Shown: positions 30,641-44,215, numbered from the stretch's first letter. The stretch: 64,000 bases of DNA from Nymphaea colorata (GCF_008831285.2 NC_045143.1:7759503-7823502), one strand, 5' to 3'. Numbers and translations: made by a program. The notes: generated by a model not told the origin, from the sequence alone.

Positions 30641-30644
30641 AATT

Positions 30645-30740
30645 CCGGAATAAAAAATACCATGTTTGAAGGAGGCATTCCCGTATCTAAAGAATGGGAA
30701 TCAAAATACCATAATTCCTGGCATTCCCGCCTCATCAAAC
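30645..30740 (-). mobile_element. Possible transposon terminus
   Basis: Read on the minus strand, the block starts GGCGTTTGATGAGGCGGGAA and is rich in GGAAT and ATTCC motifs, a style common at PIF/Harbinger and hAT ends in plants. It may be the right end of one of the degraded elements to the left. No matching opposite end was found. Confidence 0.35.
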
Positions 30741-30749
30741 GCCAAGAGG

Positions 30750-33073
30750 TTTCCGTTCATTCCTCTCGCGATTGCTTCGAGAACCTTTAGAATGCCAGAG
30801 CGACACTGAGTCGAGACTCGAGGCCTCAGAGTCCTGCGGAACCGGCATCGGTAATTCCACCTCCAGCGCCATTCCTGCACACCGTCCGGCTCGCCGCCAT
30901 CATTCTTCCGGCCCTCTGGAGATCCTCCATGCTCCCTTTAAGAGCATCACCTCTAGCTCTTCTTCCGCAGTCGCAGCTTCCAGAGTGAATATCCACCGGC
31001 TCCTGCACACGCGTCCCCACAGTCAGCTCAAGTTTTCCTCGTGGCATCTCAGGAACGACTTGGTAATGGGTTCCCTCCCTTCCTCTGTAATTCCCCAACA
31101 CTAGCCGTGCTTCTATCGCTCCCATCCATGGCTGTAGCAGCCTTAGCTTGGATAGCTACAGGTGGAGAAACAGGGTCGACGGCGTCTTCCACCAACACAA
31201 GGTCCGTCGTTGCAACAGGGGAAGGGGAGGGTTCCATAGCATCCTCTCTTCAAACTGCTGATTGCACTCACTCGAAGTGTCTAAACCAGCCTGATCTGAT
31301 GATTCAAAATTCAACGGCCGCAGTAGCATTGATCGAATCGACTGTTGCCATTGCACATACCATTATACAAATGCAAAGTATCATTTTCCATGTCATGAAA
31401 CTTTACCATGTATACTCTGGGCTATTGAACTTGGAGGAAGTACAGAGATCGTATGCTCAGATCTATATATGAAAGGGTTATTAGATTTTTCGATCCGTCG
31501 AACCCGTCACAGCATGCAGCCCAATTCATTGCATCGTGCTAGCATACATGTTTAGCCAGAGCCGGTCATTGGTTTGATTTCATGAGCGTCAACCTTCCTT
31601 GCTCGGAGGCCTTGGAAGTAGACATACTATCTTCAAGCTTTTACGCAATTGGATAAACAAATAACAGAGCCTCTTGGGTTGAGTGTGGTTTCTTAGTGCA
31701 ACAAATAAAAAAAGGAACTACTATCCTAATAACAAAGTCTCGTGACTTGAGTTTGGTTTCTTACAGCAATAAATAAGAAAAAGATCTACCACTGCCTCTT
31801 TTATCTCTTTAATGCTATGTTGTTAGTTATGAAGTCTTTTGCAGTTACGTACATTGAAAGGGAACATTTTTATAAATTTCGTACCTGCCATTTCCTTTTT
31901 TATTTTCACCACAAAGCATGCCTATTTCAAGCATCATGGAGTACATGAAACACATCAGTAGTAGGCTCACAATTCCTTCAAACCCAAAAAGAGGTTCCCT
32001 TAAACTCAAAGTTCAAGGGTGTCCGAGTCATAGAACAATTTGTTATGCACGTCATGTGTTGAACTCCGTGTGTGTGTGTGTGCGTACATGCATGTGCACA
32101 CGCATGTGTGTGTATATATATGTTCCTATAAATTAAAGAAAACGGTTGCCCCACAACAGTGACGCAGAAGCCGTCCCCCGTTTGCATAGGCAAAAACATG
32201 GGATGACTCACTTCCTAGGCGTTCTCGTACATCCTATGCATTTATATGCATGGCACACTCAAGCGCGTCCCGACAACCATCATGTTGCATTATGGTGTAG
32301 ACGACGTCAACGTCCCGTGCAATCGAACACGCTCTATTAAACCTAAGTATACCCTCGAAAAATTGCATTTTGTCAAAACCTGGTCTTTGAGACAACCTGG
32401 TTTTGTAACCAGCTTTTGAAACTTGGTTTCTATTTTTGGATGACAAGGCAAAAGACAACCCTTTATGTAAAACTGGTAGGTTATTCAGGTCGGTTGGTCA
32501 AAACTGGATAGCGAGCTCATGCACGACTGTAGACCGTTCTACTAGTGCTTCATGCTAGAGACGCGGACTCATTTCAACAATCACCAGTTAATCCAGGAAT
32601 TACCCTTCTGCTGCATCGGTCAAGACTGGTCGCAGCTTAAGGCAAGGCTCACAAAACAGGACCCAACCTCACTCAGTCAGTGTTTACAATGCCTCCCCAC
32701 CACGGGATGGGGGGTCAGGCACTACATTGAGAAGGCTTAAAGTTAACATACTTATATATCTTCATCAACACGAAGAATATCGATAAAGAGACCAAACTGC
32801 CCAGTTGCAGTAACAAGTAACGAAACTTTGATTTAGTATTTTATTTACACCACAAAGTATAGAAAAAATATGTGAGAATGGAAAAGAAGCATGAGTAAAG
32901 AAAAAAGATATCAAGAAAACAAGAAGATATGTAAATTTCGCCTCCTTCCCCAGAAAATTAGTTTATGTTACATTATGCTCATAACCAATCTTTGAATCAA
33001 ATGCAAAAAAGTAATGATAGTATGGCATGTACTCTTGCTTTCTTGATATCAGAAAATGTTCACTGTTATTTCC
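30750..33073. other. Intergenic with an unidentified GC-rich stretch
   Basis: 30.77-31.47 kb is more GC-rich than its surroundings and open in several frames on both strands, the longest coding for Ser-rich or Ala-rich sequence without a recognisable domain. It could be a gene fragment captured by a transposon or a CpG-rich promoter region. The remainder has a TG-rich microsatellite near 32068 and a 68-bp tandem duplication. Near 32840, TTTATT (AATAAA on the minus strand) could be the ITPK polyadenylation signal. Confidence 0.4.
31661..31796. repeat. 68-bp diverged tandem duplication
   Basis: Two adjacent units share ATAACA(G/A)AG..CT, GTTTGGTTTCTTA-like and CAA(C/T)AAATAA motifs, with a period of 68 bp. 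Confidence 0.7.
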
Positions 33074-36000
33074 TCATTTGTCTGCCAACTGCTGCTCGGA
33101 GATTTTAGCAGCTCTGTGCAAGCTTAGCAGGAAATCAGTGAAAATTTGTTCATAACCAGGCATTTTTCCATATCCTGCATGAGGTGTACAACTTCATTAG
33201 AAGTAATGGCTAAAATAATCCAAGTAAAAGAACACATGATTGATTTGATTAGCGTAACATATTCTGATCAATAAGTGTGTGTCCAAGCACACATAACAGA
33301 GTCGTCCGTCAAGCCTGAAGTCCTACAGAACAAGCACTTACTAGCACATAGACATGATCCCAGATATTTTCCTTATTTTATTGCCTTGCTTAGTAAATAC
33401 CTCTAATTAAATTGCTCATCCAATATTCTTTGTTCATAAGATATTCTTGGATTAAATTGTTCATCCATATTTTCCTTCCCAAAAGTTCAGAACCATATAT
33501 ATTTAGGAACACAAGCTATCAGTTGAAGATTTTATATCATTAATGCCCATCGACCTATACATCCAAACATGTCAAAGAAACAACATAACAAGGAAAAAAA
33601 AAAAGGAAAGAGAGAAAGGAACTACTGGAAAAGCGTCATTCCATTCTACTGTGGAATATGTGAACATAGTCCTAACGACTAGAGAGTGAAAATTTGATTG
33701 ATCAATAGAGATAGAGAGTGAATAATTGATTGATAATCTTCATATTCTGTAAAGTTCCAAATTTTCACCAACAGCTGGAACGTGAAGCTCTCATAGGTAA
33801 TGCTCCATCTGAGTAGTCTTGAAAGAAAAAGAATGGAGCTGGGAGTTGTAAATTTTTATTACTATTTGCACATATGGACCTGATAACACTTTGTTATCAT
33901 AGCTAAATCAAGATATCGTTTTTAACATGCAAAAGGTATGTTCTATATTATACAGGACAAAGAATTAATGCAGTTTCTAAGCATGTGAAAGTTTCTCAGA
34001 CTAATTTGTTTTTTAGATAATTTTTTTGACCCTTAATCTTCATTTTTTCCATGTCTCTTACAGTTTCATATTTCATCCTCTACTATTCTTACTCTTCCAC
34101 TAAAGGAAAAAGAATAAGAGCCACTCTGTTAGGTGCTGATCTAGATCAGTAGTTGATGGACTAGGCTGTTACACCCAAGATTAATAATTACTAATGCAAA
34201 TGATACAAAATCTGCTTGAAAAAAGATATCCAATTACATCTAGCTGTAGGCATCTGAAAGATGAGAATGTAAGTTTACTATCAGTGGATGTAACAGACAT
34301 TCCTCTAGCAAAACAAAGATGTCTCCTGGACAAAGCTAAGCTCCATTCCCATTCATTTTCAAAATAATGGCTTATGGAAGGAGACACCACCAGCTCCTCT
34401 TCCCCAACAACCTCCTCCCCACAAACAGATGAATTTCAGAATGTAAATTCCATGATATGTAAGTTAAGACATGATACATAAGAACAACTTAATTATATAA
34501 GCAAACTAATCAACAAACCTGGAAAATAGTTGATGTCAATTACATAATACCGATGTTGGGTCCCATGTTCCCGAATTATATCTATATTAAACAACTGTAA
34601 CCCCTACCAAGATCAGGAAAAGGAGAAAGATATTAGGAGACACATTAATAAAGACACGAGTGGAAAGTACAGGTAGTAAGAGTTTGTCATGTTCCTACAC
34701 TATGTAGATATCCATAATTTGGAGTTGCAACAATTTTGTTGGCATTTACTGCAATAGCCTGTGGCTATCTATAAGAACAATAAGCCACTGTCTCAGATAT
34801 AGGATTACCAGCCTGTCTCGTAATTCCCTTGCAAGTCTTTCTAGCAGAATCCTTGGTGGAAGTTCAGCAACACAGGGATCCAGATCTGCATCATCAGCTG
34901 AAGCTGCAGCACATGACACCCGTGGAAATGGGATAACGCCCAAACCTGAAGGTCCCCGTTTATCAACATCAGGCAATGAAAAGCGCCTCACCACATTGAC
35001 AGCATCGCCAACAATATAAACCTTGAAAAGAACACCACCTGAAAGAAAATGCCAAAAAGAGACAACTTTGATAGTTTAAGAATAAACTATACATATCACA
35101 TGATAGCACGGTTCATTGCAAGAGCAAATTTTCTTCGAGTAATTAATTACAGTAATTTTTACACAAAACTAGGAGTGAGAAAAAAGGGATGGGATACACA
35201 TCTGATTATCAATCCTTGAGGAGTTCAACGAACAAAATCAACACCTTATAATAACTAGCAGGAATTTTTAACAGGAAGATACAATGTTGACAACATACCA
35301 TGGTTAATGAATTCCTGAAGCACCAGTGGAGGTTCAAGCTTTGATAGAGACAATTGATCATAAGCAAGGGATAGCTCATGCGATTTAGCAGTTCCGTCGA
35401 CAACATAAGGTTTTACAACTGTTAGAAACAGACACAGGTGAGCACAAAACTTTAGACAGAACAACCAGTGCATTTGCTGGACATCATGGTTCCTTTATAC
35501 AACAGAAGAACCAAAAGCAAATGGAACACAACGAAAAAGAAGGACAAACCAAGTCAGATACTCTTCTTACCAAGAGGCAGTTTCAATCCAGCTTGTGCAA
35601 CAGCCTCAGGAATAGCTCCTGGATCTGTGGTTACAACTAGCTGCTTAGGTATACGAACTTTTCCTGCCATCAAAATAGTATAGAATCAAAATCACCATTC
35701 TTTTCCAGGGTTCCAAATACAAAGTGATCCATTGCTAGACAGGAAGTAGTTTGACAAAGGACACAAACCTACAATGCCATGTGGAAGGAAATGGGCTGCC
35801 CCAAATGCTGAAGGCAATCAATTGGAAGGTTACTGAAGCTCCTATTTGCATTATTAATGCACAGCAACTTAAGAAGAACAACAAGAAAATGGAACACAAA
35901 AGGCTTTGACCCTTAAGAAGGCCAAAATCTTAACCCTTTGCCTACCATGAATACTAGTTCAAAAGGAAGTCCATGGCACAAAAGACGCAGATGAATTTTG

Positions 36001-39000
36001 TGACACCACATATTTCCTGATCCTTGAATAGCAAATTCAGTAAAAATGTACTGGATGACTGGATGTTTTGTCCACCACATATTGCCCCTACAATTTCTTG
36101 AACCCTGAATGCTTTTTCACATTGATTGTTGCCAGTAAATGCAAGCAATTAAAGACAAGAATAGAAATGTTGCACAATCCTTATGAAAAGGTGTCATTTC
36201 TCTTAGAATGTGAGAAATCATTCTATGATCTACAAATTTTTAAGTAGGAAGAAGGCAAAAATTGGTGAACCTCTGCATAGAAGGAACACGAGTATAAGGT
36301 AAATGCTTGACCATGCATGACGGTGTGTGTACATGCAACTCCACACATGTTAGCATGATGTATATTTTTCTTATCAAGATACGAAAGATTCTAAGAGTCC
36401 TATTCATTGGATTATGAAAGTTACTAAGGTGCCAGTCTTATTATTATAATTATTCTCTCCAGTCCACCATTATATTGTGTTCATCATTCTTAACATCCAA
36501 GCTAACAATAAGTCGCGCATTTGAGCCTCTAACCAGTACTTTCATACATTATGCAGAAATAGATGTTTTCCCACTAAATTAACACTACACATGCTTTCTT
36601 TTAAACAATCCATGATATTTAGCTTATAGGGTCTCATTTCCTCATCATTGATACCTTTTCATTCCAAGAACCAATTTTGTACCGCTTCCAGAATCCAGAT
36701 TCAGCACATAGTGTTCACATCGTTAAAGTGTTAAGTGTCAACTTTTTTTTTGTGTTCTGAAAGGTAAAGTAAAGGTGATGTTCCATGAAGCGCATGTTAT
36801 TATAGTCTCTCAAGCAATAAAAGTTATCTGTGGCTAAACACTATGAGATGCTTTAAGTAGTACCAATATCATACAGTGCATCCCTCTCAATGTGACCAAC
36901 CAAGTTTCACCATTTAGATTTTTCATCATCCACAAATGTTGCCATCAGAAACTAAATATGGTCTAGACATTTCAGGCCATGGAACACGATTAATGGTCTG
37001 CAACTACAAGTAAGAAATACAACATTAGGCACATGAAAGTCACATCTAAGATCACTTGAGAATGTAAAAATTTCTTTCTCAACTTGTTGCAAATTTAAGA
37101 AAGTCTGAGCTGATGCACAATGGACAACTGGCGAATGACTTCAGTTGAAACTTGAGAAAGTCAGTGACAACTGACACATGGACCAAATTCCTCGAGAATG
37201 ACCATCCAGCTTGTAATAAAAAAGCAATTCTATTGAAAATTACAAAAGCAGTTCCTCGAATGGAAGCAAAACTGCCTCATCGATGACAGATACCTTCAGA
37301 AGCAGAAAGATTCAAGTCAGCAACATCTTGGAGCATGGATTGGCGGTTGTCTAGGTGCTGGATGGCAGTAGGAGGATCTAAGACAGTGACCTCAGGGTGC
37401 AGTTTCTTGTAGTCCTAAAACAGAGTCAACCAGTTGTTATATGGTCTTTTCTTTTTGCTAGCAAACATAAATTGTGAAGCAGAAGTTATTTATGATACTA
37501 AGCTGCAAGAGTAACACAATGGTTCATATTTAAATGGCAGCATCCAAATCAATTCGACGTCGGCAGTGCACATCACCATGCTGCACCATTTTTTATCAAA
37601 CATAAGATGACCACCATCTACATAACAAATGTACATGTAAGTTCTCATACTTTCACTTTGAAGTAAAAACAGTTCAATCGTTTCCTTTCCTCTTATTGTA
37701 ATGGAAAAGTCAGAAGTCAGCCTTGAGATTCCTTGGAGTACAGAATTTCACTGTTTGATACTTCAGAATGTCCTTGTTTCTTGAAGGAGTAAAATGAAAC
37801 AAAAAAAAAACCTTTATTTCTTTCAATCATCATTCCTCTCAAATTTCTGCATTGGCAACTCTCATATGATTTGATAAAAATTAGGTAGCATAGTTTCTTA
37901 AACTGGTATGCATCCAAAAAAAATTCTAAAACTAGCGAAAGTGAATATAGTGAAAAATGTAAAAAGATTAAATTACACTGAAATGGATGTTGAAACAGGA
38001 ACTAAAAAATTAAAAGGGAAATATGGATAACAAATATCTTCCAAGTTTCAGCAAAAAATGGTCGAGAGGGAAGGGAACATAGTTCTCATGCTGCCACCTT
38101 TAATTGCATTGTACAAGATACTAGAGGTGATGAGGATAGATTTGTGAGTAAAAATATGCAATTGCAGAACAAAAAAACCTTAAATATTTCAGGTATTACT
38201 AGTCTCAAGGTAGTGAAAAGAGATTCATTTTGTCCTTTTCTGGTGACCAAGCGAAACAAGAAGCAAGTAATCTTTCAACATAAGGGGTTAAGCTAATAAC
38301 AAGTTATGAATAAGAGATTCAATTTTGAGGGTAGATAGAAGACAACAGTGAACACCAAACAAACACCAAAATCATGACTCCATGGCAGTTCAAAAATTTT
38401 AAATGCATGTGACCTCTAAAATACCTATCCTGCATTATGAACTCATACAATGACATACAACTTTTAAAGGACAAAGGCAAAGTAGATTCCAAAGAACCAG
38501 TTTCGAAAAAAAGACATCATTGTGCAAAATTATAAAGGGTTCTGCATTGAAGTTTCGTTCAATACCTATCAGTAATGCATCCATCAATTGCCACCAACCG
38601 TGTAATGCAACAAAAAGAAAGAAACAATAAATACATTGGAAACAGTGTACAGCAGTTAATTGTAATCTGATTGCCAGGAAACCTTTATGCACATCAATAA
38701 ATATTTTATTAAACATTCGTACAAAACTCAGAGCCATCAACCAAAAAATGCAACACACACACATTGGAAAATGAGTGCGACAGCTAAGTGCCACTTTTGT
38801 GTATACCAACTAATTTTTCGATTAAAGATTCAAACAGAATCGGAGCTCAGGGATTTGCCAATCCAAGCACATATCTCTGACTCAAAAATAGGTCGTACAG
38901 TTTCATTATACACATTAAGACATCAAACCTAGAAGGATTATGATAATTAGAAATTCAATAAAAGATATTTTGAAGAAAAATAAATAATAACAAGTACCTC

Positions 39001-40464
39001 AAGGATTTGAAACCACTCTTTCCCCGAGAGCTGGAACAGGAAAAAAAAGAAAAGAAAGAAAAAGGCAGCATTAGGAGGTGGGTCATCAAATAACAAGCAG
39101 CAGAGATAGACTCAGATCTATAAAAGGTTTGAACGATGAACAAAATAAGCAAGAAAATCGAGAAACAGAAACAATGACAAAACCAAGTAAGCCGCATCAT
39201 TAACTTACTTTATGCAAAATAACATCGAAAGGCCCCTGCTCCTCAAGTGATTTGTTCCGGTCAATAGCAACAAACATTATACCTTTTTTCCTGCATCATT
39301 TTAAACATAGTCTTCAAACTCCACCGCTTCAAATGATCCGTTCAGGAAAAAAAAAAAACATCCACGTGAGTCAATACATTTCTGTCTGATAAAGAATACG
39401 AGAAGACAAAATTAACCACCTGAGAAACAGGGAACAAATTTCCAAAGCACCACAAATTGGAAATTCATGGACACACTGTTCTTTCTTTCTTGTCGTACGG
39501 CGACGGGCAGTGTAGACAAGAAAGCAAAGTTAGAGTAACAGGACTTCACGTCAGGCTCACAAACAGTGAGATCAACGGAACAAGCAAAGCTGAGTAAAGA
39601 TGAGCAAAATTCACTCGAGAACTTTCCAGTATGATCTATGTGCAAAGCCATGCATTCCTTCAGGTCGCGGCACGAAAGGAAAGAGGGACACGAAAAATGT
39701 GCATTTCCTTTACCCGAAGAAGAAACAGGATTTAACACATACAATCAGCATGACCTAGCGTCCTGTAAAGAAAGACAAGATAAAGAAACATATCCAATAT
39801 TCTGAGTCCATGATTCGAGAAAAACTTGAACCCAACAAGATCATCGCACAACAACAGAAGCAGGACAAGTGGCACTTCTGTTTGTTTACTATTTTCCATG
39901 TTTTTTTAACTGTTTTCCTCTTTCTCCAGGCACCATAAGAAAGCAACAAGGACGAGCATGCAAAACAGGTGGATAAGAATATCTGCCGGCATATGCTAAC
40001 AAATTCCTCAATAGAAAATCAAACCTCCTCAATTAGACGAGAAGAACAAAACTTCAAATTCTGGATATACCACCACCAGCGGACCACTAAATATCCATTC
40101 CAAGGAAGCTGGAAAGCCATGACTCGCCAAGAAAAACACTAAAACTGAAAAAATCTAAATACCCACCTTCAGAAAGACTGCCAAATTTCCAAATAACCAA
40201 AGAAAAAACGAAAATCACGATAACCAACAAAACCCCCACAGGTGGGTGTAAGGAAATACGACCAAAGGAGGCAGTAGGGAAGAGAAACAAGGTTACAAGA
40301 ACTCGCCTCGCTAGACCTTCTAGCTTTGGTTGCAAGAAACTTTTGACCTTCTTAGAAGTGAGAGCGTAACCCACCACCATTTTGTGGTTGGAAGAGGCAG
40401 ACATTTCTTCTTCTGCCTTCGGCATCACACGCCGCGACAGTTGCTTAGAAGAAGACCATAACAT
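33074..40464 (-). CDS. ITPK: Inositol 1,3,4-trisphosphate 5/6-kinase (inositol-tetrakisphosphate 1-kinase), nine exons
   Basis: An ATP-grasp kinase that phosphorylates inositol tris- and tetrakisphosphates on the way to phytate and inositol pyrophosphates, in cytosol and nucleus. Exons on the minus strand: 40464-40307, 39290-39209, 39030-38998, 37414-37294, 35663-35571, 35418-35299, 35038-34809, 34603-34519, 33174-33074 (TGA). Joined they give 340 residues, normal for the family. Motifs: [20 protein letters not shown] at the start of the core, [39 protein letters not shown] (His176), [43 protein letters not shown] (Asp287), and the metal-binding DINYFPGYGKMP (Asp302, Asn304). The sequence is closest in my memory to Arabidopsis ITPK2/ITPK3. 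All introns are GT-AG except the first, which fits only as GC-AG. The start is the first in-frame ATG after an upstream TAA; a later ATG at residue 13 or 20 is possible. Introns of 1.6 kb hold nothing recognised. Confidence 0.95.
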
Positions 40465-40529
40465 TCCACAAGGAAACGGCCGAATGGATTCGCCAAAGAT
40501 ACCGAGGGGGAGAAGAATATATCGATTGC

Positions 40530-40541
40530 TCAATACATCAT
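40530..40541 (-). promoter_or_regulatory. Possible short upstream ORF in the ITPK leader
   Basis: On the minus strand ATGATGTATTGA (three codons and stop) ends 65 nt before the chosen ITPK ATG, in a different frame. If transcribed it would act as a minimal uORF that could lower translation or support reinitiation. The transcript start is unknown. Confidence 0.35.
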
Positions 40542-40569
40542 CTCCCACTCCGAGAGAGAGAGATTTTTA

Positions 40570-43230
40570 AATGAAAATCCTTCAATCTTACCCTGCTAGG
40601 CATCTTTTGAAACGGATTAGTGTCACATATATACAGGCATGAGAGAGACAAATGGTCTGCCCCTCCCCTTGTAATTTGATGTGGATGCGTTAGCAGGACC
40701 TTTTGGTTCAAAGTCGATCTTGTTGTTTTGAAATAAAGCTCATGATATTTTAAGACTTCTAAGTTTTATATTTTGTGAACCGTTGCATTTTATCCGCCAT
40801 TATTTTTTCCTTCCATACTTCTAAATGATGTGATTGTAAACTTTATTCCTTACTAAACACACACAGACATAGCTGTCCAACTATTTAACGAGGTGGTCAT
40901 GAAGCGAGATAAATTATGATCCAATTACTCACATAGCGTGACACTGCATGTTTAAGGTTGTCTCTTCTACAAAATTTACCATATAAATGTGATCTTGATG
41001 CGTTGAGAACCAGACATCCTTTAAGTAGAAGTTAAGAACAAATCTTTCCATAATTAATCTAGCAGGACGTTACTAAAAACATCAAAATATCATCAATTTT
41101 TTCGGGCAAACTCTAGGCTTAGAAAGTAATACTTAAACAAGTAATAGATGACCGTCCCTTCTCCTACATTGCTGTGTTTGGATGTACAATTAGGACAAAT
41201 AGTCGGTCCTTACAGGACTACTGCAAGGAGAAACGGGACATGTTTTTCAACAACATTTATGTATCATGCTATCTTGAAAAGAATCTCATGATCTTGGATA
41301 TACATCTTTGAATTGAGACTTCAAATTTGTCTAAGAAAGTACATATATATACATACACATTTATATATATCAAAAGAATAGTGACTTTCCTTTTTCATAG
41401 TTATTCAACCATCTAATCAGGCCATCTAATCCATAATGATGAACAGTTAAAGAAATAAGAAAAAAAAAGTGATTATAATTTTCATCACCTAGTATTAGTT
41501 CACACTTTCCTCTTTTTATTTTTCTTTCAACCAATATGTTTAAGACGATGACCCTAGTTAGATCGTTGAGTAACTGTAGATAACAAAGTGATGATTCACA
41601 AACACACACACATATATATGTGTGTATGTTTCCGCTTATTTGTTCTAAGCCGAGCCATTATATTTCACCAAAAACCGCTTGCCATTGACAACAAAATTAT
41701 GCTGCACCGTGAGAAATGGAAAGATTTAAACCTTTTTATTGGGCTCATCCTAAAGTCTACACAAAGAGTAGCTCTTGTCTTAGGATTTTATATACATAAA
41801 TTGAATGGGTTTCCCAAGTTTTGGTTGCTATGCCCAAAGGTAATGTTTTAATTAATCTGATGATACGGATAGACTCAGCATTTTTTTTTGCCACAGTCAA
41901 ACAATCACTCACATGCACACACACTCTCTCTCTCTCTGCATATACACACACACTAACGCTCGTTCTGTCTAATATATAGATATGTATACGCTAAAAAACC
42001 TATGAGGTTGTAGGTATTTGGTTGCATCATGGCTTACTTTTTATCTGTTCTATTTTTGGTTTCATAAATGTTGATGGGGAGGAGGGCTTCGTAGAGTGTG
42101 CCCTCAAAATCTAACTTACATTAAGATTCAATTGATGGCAACTTCAATTGAAATTAGTGTGGCACACTTGAAAATATATACCTTGCTCAAATGAGTGATT
42201 TTGGCACCATTTTAACTTTATTAACAGAACTAATGTGGGAGCTGATTTGCCCTGAACAGTTTGCGGAAAATTAGTTTTTTCTTTGTTTGACCTCAATCTT
42301 TATTTGTTAAAGGCCTTTTACAGAAAAAGAAAAACACTTGTCAAGACCTAGGTGGGGTACCGTGTACTCATCAACTAGAGTGATGTGATCTCACCGACAA
42401 TCCAAAGAAGTAGTACCTACGAAAATCAAACTGATGGCATGCCTTTTACGTAATCGCCGACCAATTACGTTATGCCATTTGGGGCTTCCTTTTTTTGACT
42501 CTATCGTGTATTTTTCTCAACCAATTCAATTTCTTTTGTTAAAACATCAAAAAGAAAGGAAAAAAGGAAAAAAAAGAATGAAGAGGAGCAAAAAAACCAT
42601 GTAGATTTAGGTTTTGGTGGTTGGCTAGAAACTAATTGATTAATTGAAGCATTTGAAAGGCACATATGAAATTAAAAATTGTACAAAAACCCGTCAGATT
42701 GAATATGGAATAGTGTACTGTTGTTGTTTCAAAGGGCATGTGATGAATCTACAAAAAAGGGAAAAGAGAAAAAGACCTGTTCTTTGTCTTTCTTTTTTAA
42801 GTCTAACACCTTTTACGAGCATTCCATGCCTCCACTAGCAATATTCTTTTGGTACACAAAGAGTAATGATAGGCTGAAGGCATATTCTAAGTGCACTCTC
42901 ACCTGTTTCCATTAAAAAATGTTCCCCATCTTCAGCATGGTGCCAAGATTCCAGTGGACCCTCCTCTATCCATGCTATCTTGATCTAATTGGTAAAAGTT
43001 ATGGCAAGCGACTAGATCTGATATATTTATAGTCCACGAAGGTTGACTCTAAAACTGATGGACAATAGGAGAGATCAAGCATGAGCGCTCGATTTATCAA
43101 TGGTTGACAGAAAAACAAGAACAAAAAACTAAATATCCTTGTTTTTTGGTCAACTATTTATCATGATGTATCAAACAGTTCTTATGAGTAAGCTGAGTAA
43201 TTATGGCTATCTGGAGTTACCATTCAATTT
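40570..43230. other. Intergenic, no gene seen
   Basis: Starts with the ITPK promoter side. AT-rich, with small CA/TG and TA runs near 41345-41630 and 41930. No coding region recognised. Confidence 0.55.
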
Positions 43231-43233
43231 CTC

Positions 43234-43313
43234 TCTCTCTCTTTCTCTCTCTCTCTTTCTCTCTCTCTCTATAGATAGAGAGAGAGAGAAAGAGAGAGAG
43301 AGAAAGAGAGAGA
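43234..43313. repeat. Perfect CT/GA palindrome (39-bp arms, 2-nt loop)
   Basis: The left arm (CT runs interrupted by two CTTT steps, ending TCTAT) is matched exactly in reverse complement by the right arm starting ATAGAG after the dinucleotide AG at 43273-43274. The interruptions are mirrored, which would not follow from simple repeat expansion alone. Confidence 0.93.
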
Positions 43314-43520
43314 TTTAAATATATTTTTCTATGATGAGGAAGAATCGGGGCATTTTGGACTTGTCGAACCTGCCAACTTAGGAGGTGTATGTTTGTCGTG
43401 TCCTGTAATGGTTGCCCCTCCAAGAGCAATAAGAGAGGTTACAAACACTCGAATCAAGCAGTAATGTGCTTGTGGGTCCCGCCAGCTAACTACGGCCTAC
43501 GGGACCAACCTCGTGCAACC

Positions 43521-44215
43521 GCACATTGATAGTAGAGAAAAATATGGAGTAGTCGGTTTGAGATAGAGATGGAGTCTTATATCTATGACATGTTTTTTTT
43601 TTCTTCTTCACTAAGAGTGAAATTCGGTAAGAATAACATTAATACGTGACACCATATTTTTATTTCAAAAAACATTGATGTGATCATGTCCATTTGTATT
43701 TCTCAATTTATAAACGAATTGTAAACAATATTACGCACTGATAGTAGAGAAAAGTATGGATCGTAGTTAGTTTGAGATAGAGATGGAGTCCTATGTATAA
43801 CTCCTCATATGTTTTTTTTTCCCTCTTGCTCACTATGAGAGAATTTGGTAAGAATAATACTAATGTCCTTTGAATACTTGCACCATATCTTTATTCAGAA
43901 AACATTGGTGTGATCATGTCCATTTTTATTTCACAATTTATAAACGAATTATACAATAGTAGAGAATATTGTGCATTGATAGTAGAGAAAAGTATGGACC
44001 GTAGTTGGTTTGAGATGGATATGGGGTCTTATGTATAAACTTGATATGTTCTTTTCTCTTGCTCACTAAGAGGGTGTTTGGTAAGAATAACATTAATTTT
44101 CCCTTTGAATACATGACATCATTTTTTTATTTCAAAAAACATTAAGAGGGTGTTATCGATCATGCCCATTTTTATTTCTCAATCTATAAACGAATTATAC
44201 AATAGTAAAAAATAT
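43521..44215. repeat. Three tandem units of about 214-240 bp
   Basis: Units start near GCACATTGATAGTAGAG (43521), GCACTGATAGTAGAG (43735) and GCATTGATAGTAGAG (43973). Each carries GAGATGGAGTC or a close form, a CTCACTA(A/T)GAG motif, GTAAGAATAA, an ATTTC-AAAACATT motif, CATG(T/C)CCATTT and TATAAACGAATT. The units have diverged by substitutions and small indels. Confidence 0.9.

Noticed and set aside
40465..40548. Longer ITPK frame starting at 40548
   Set aside because: That start codon is GTG, which plants do not normally use; the first in-frame ATG is at 40464.
43521..44215. CRISPR-like array
   Set aside because: Units of more than 200 bp are contiguous and diverged with no spacers; the context is plant nuclear DNA.
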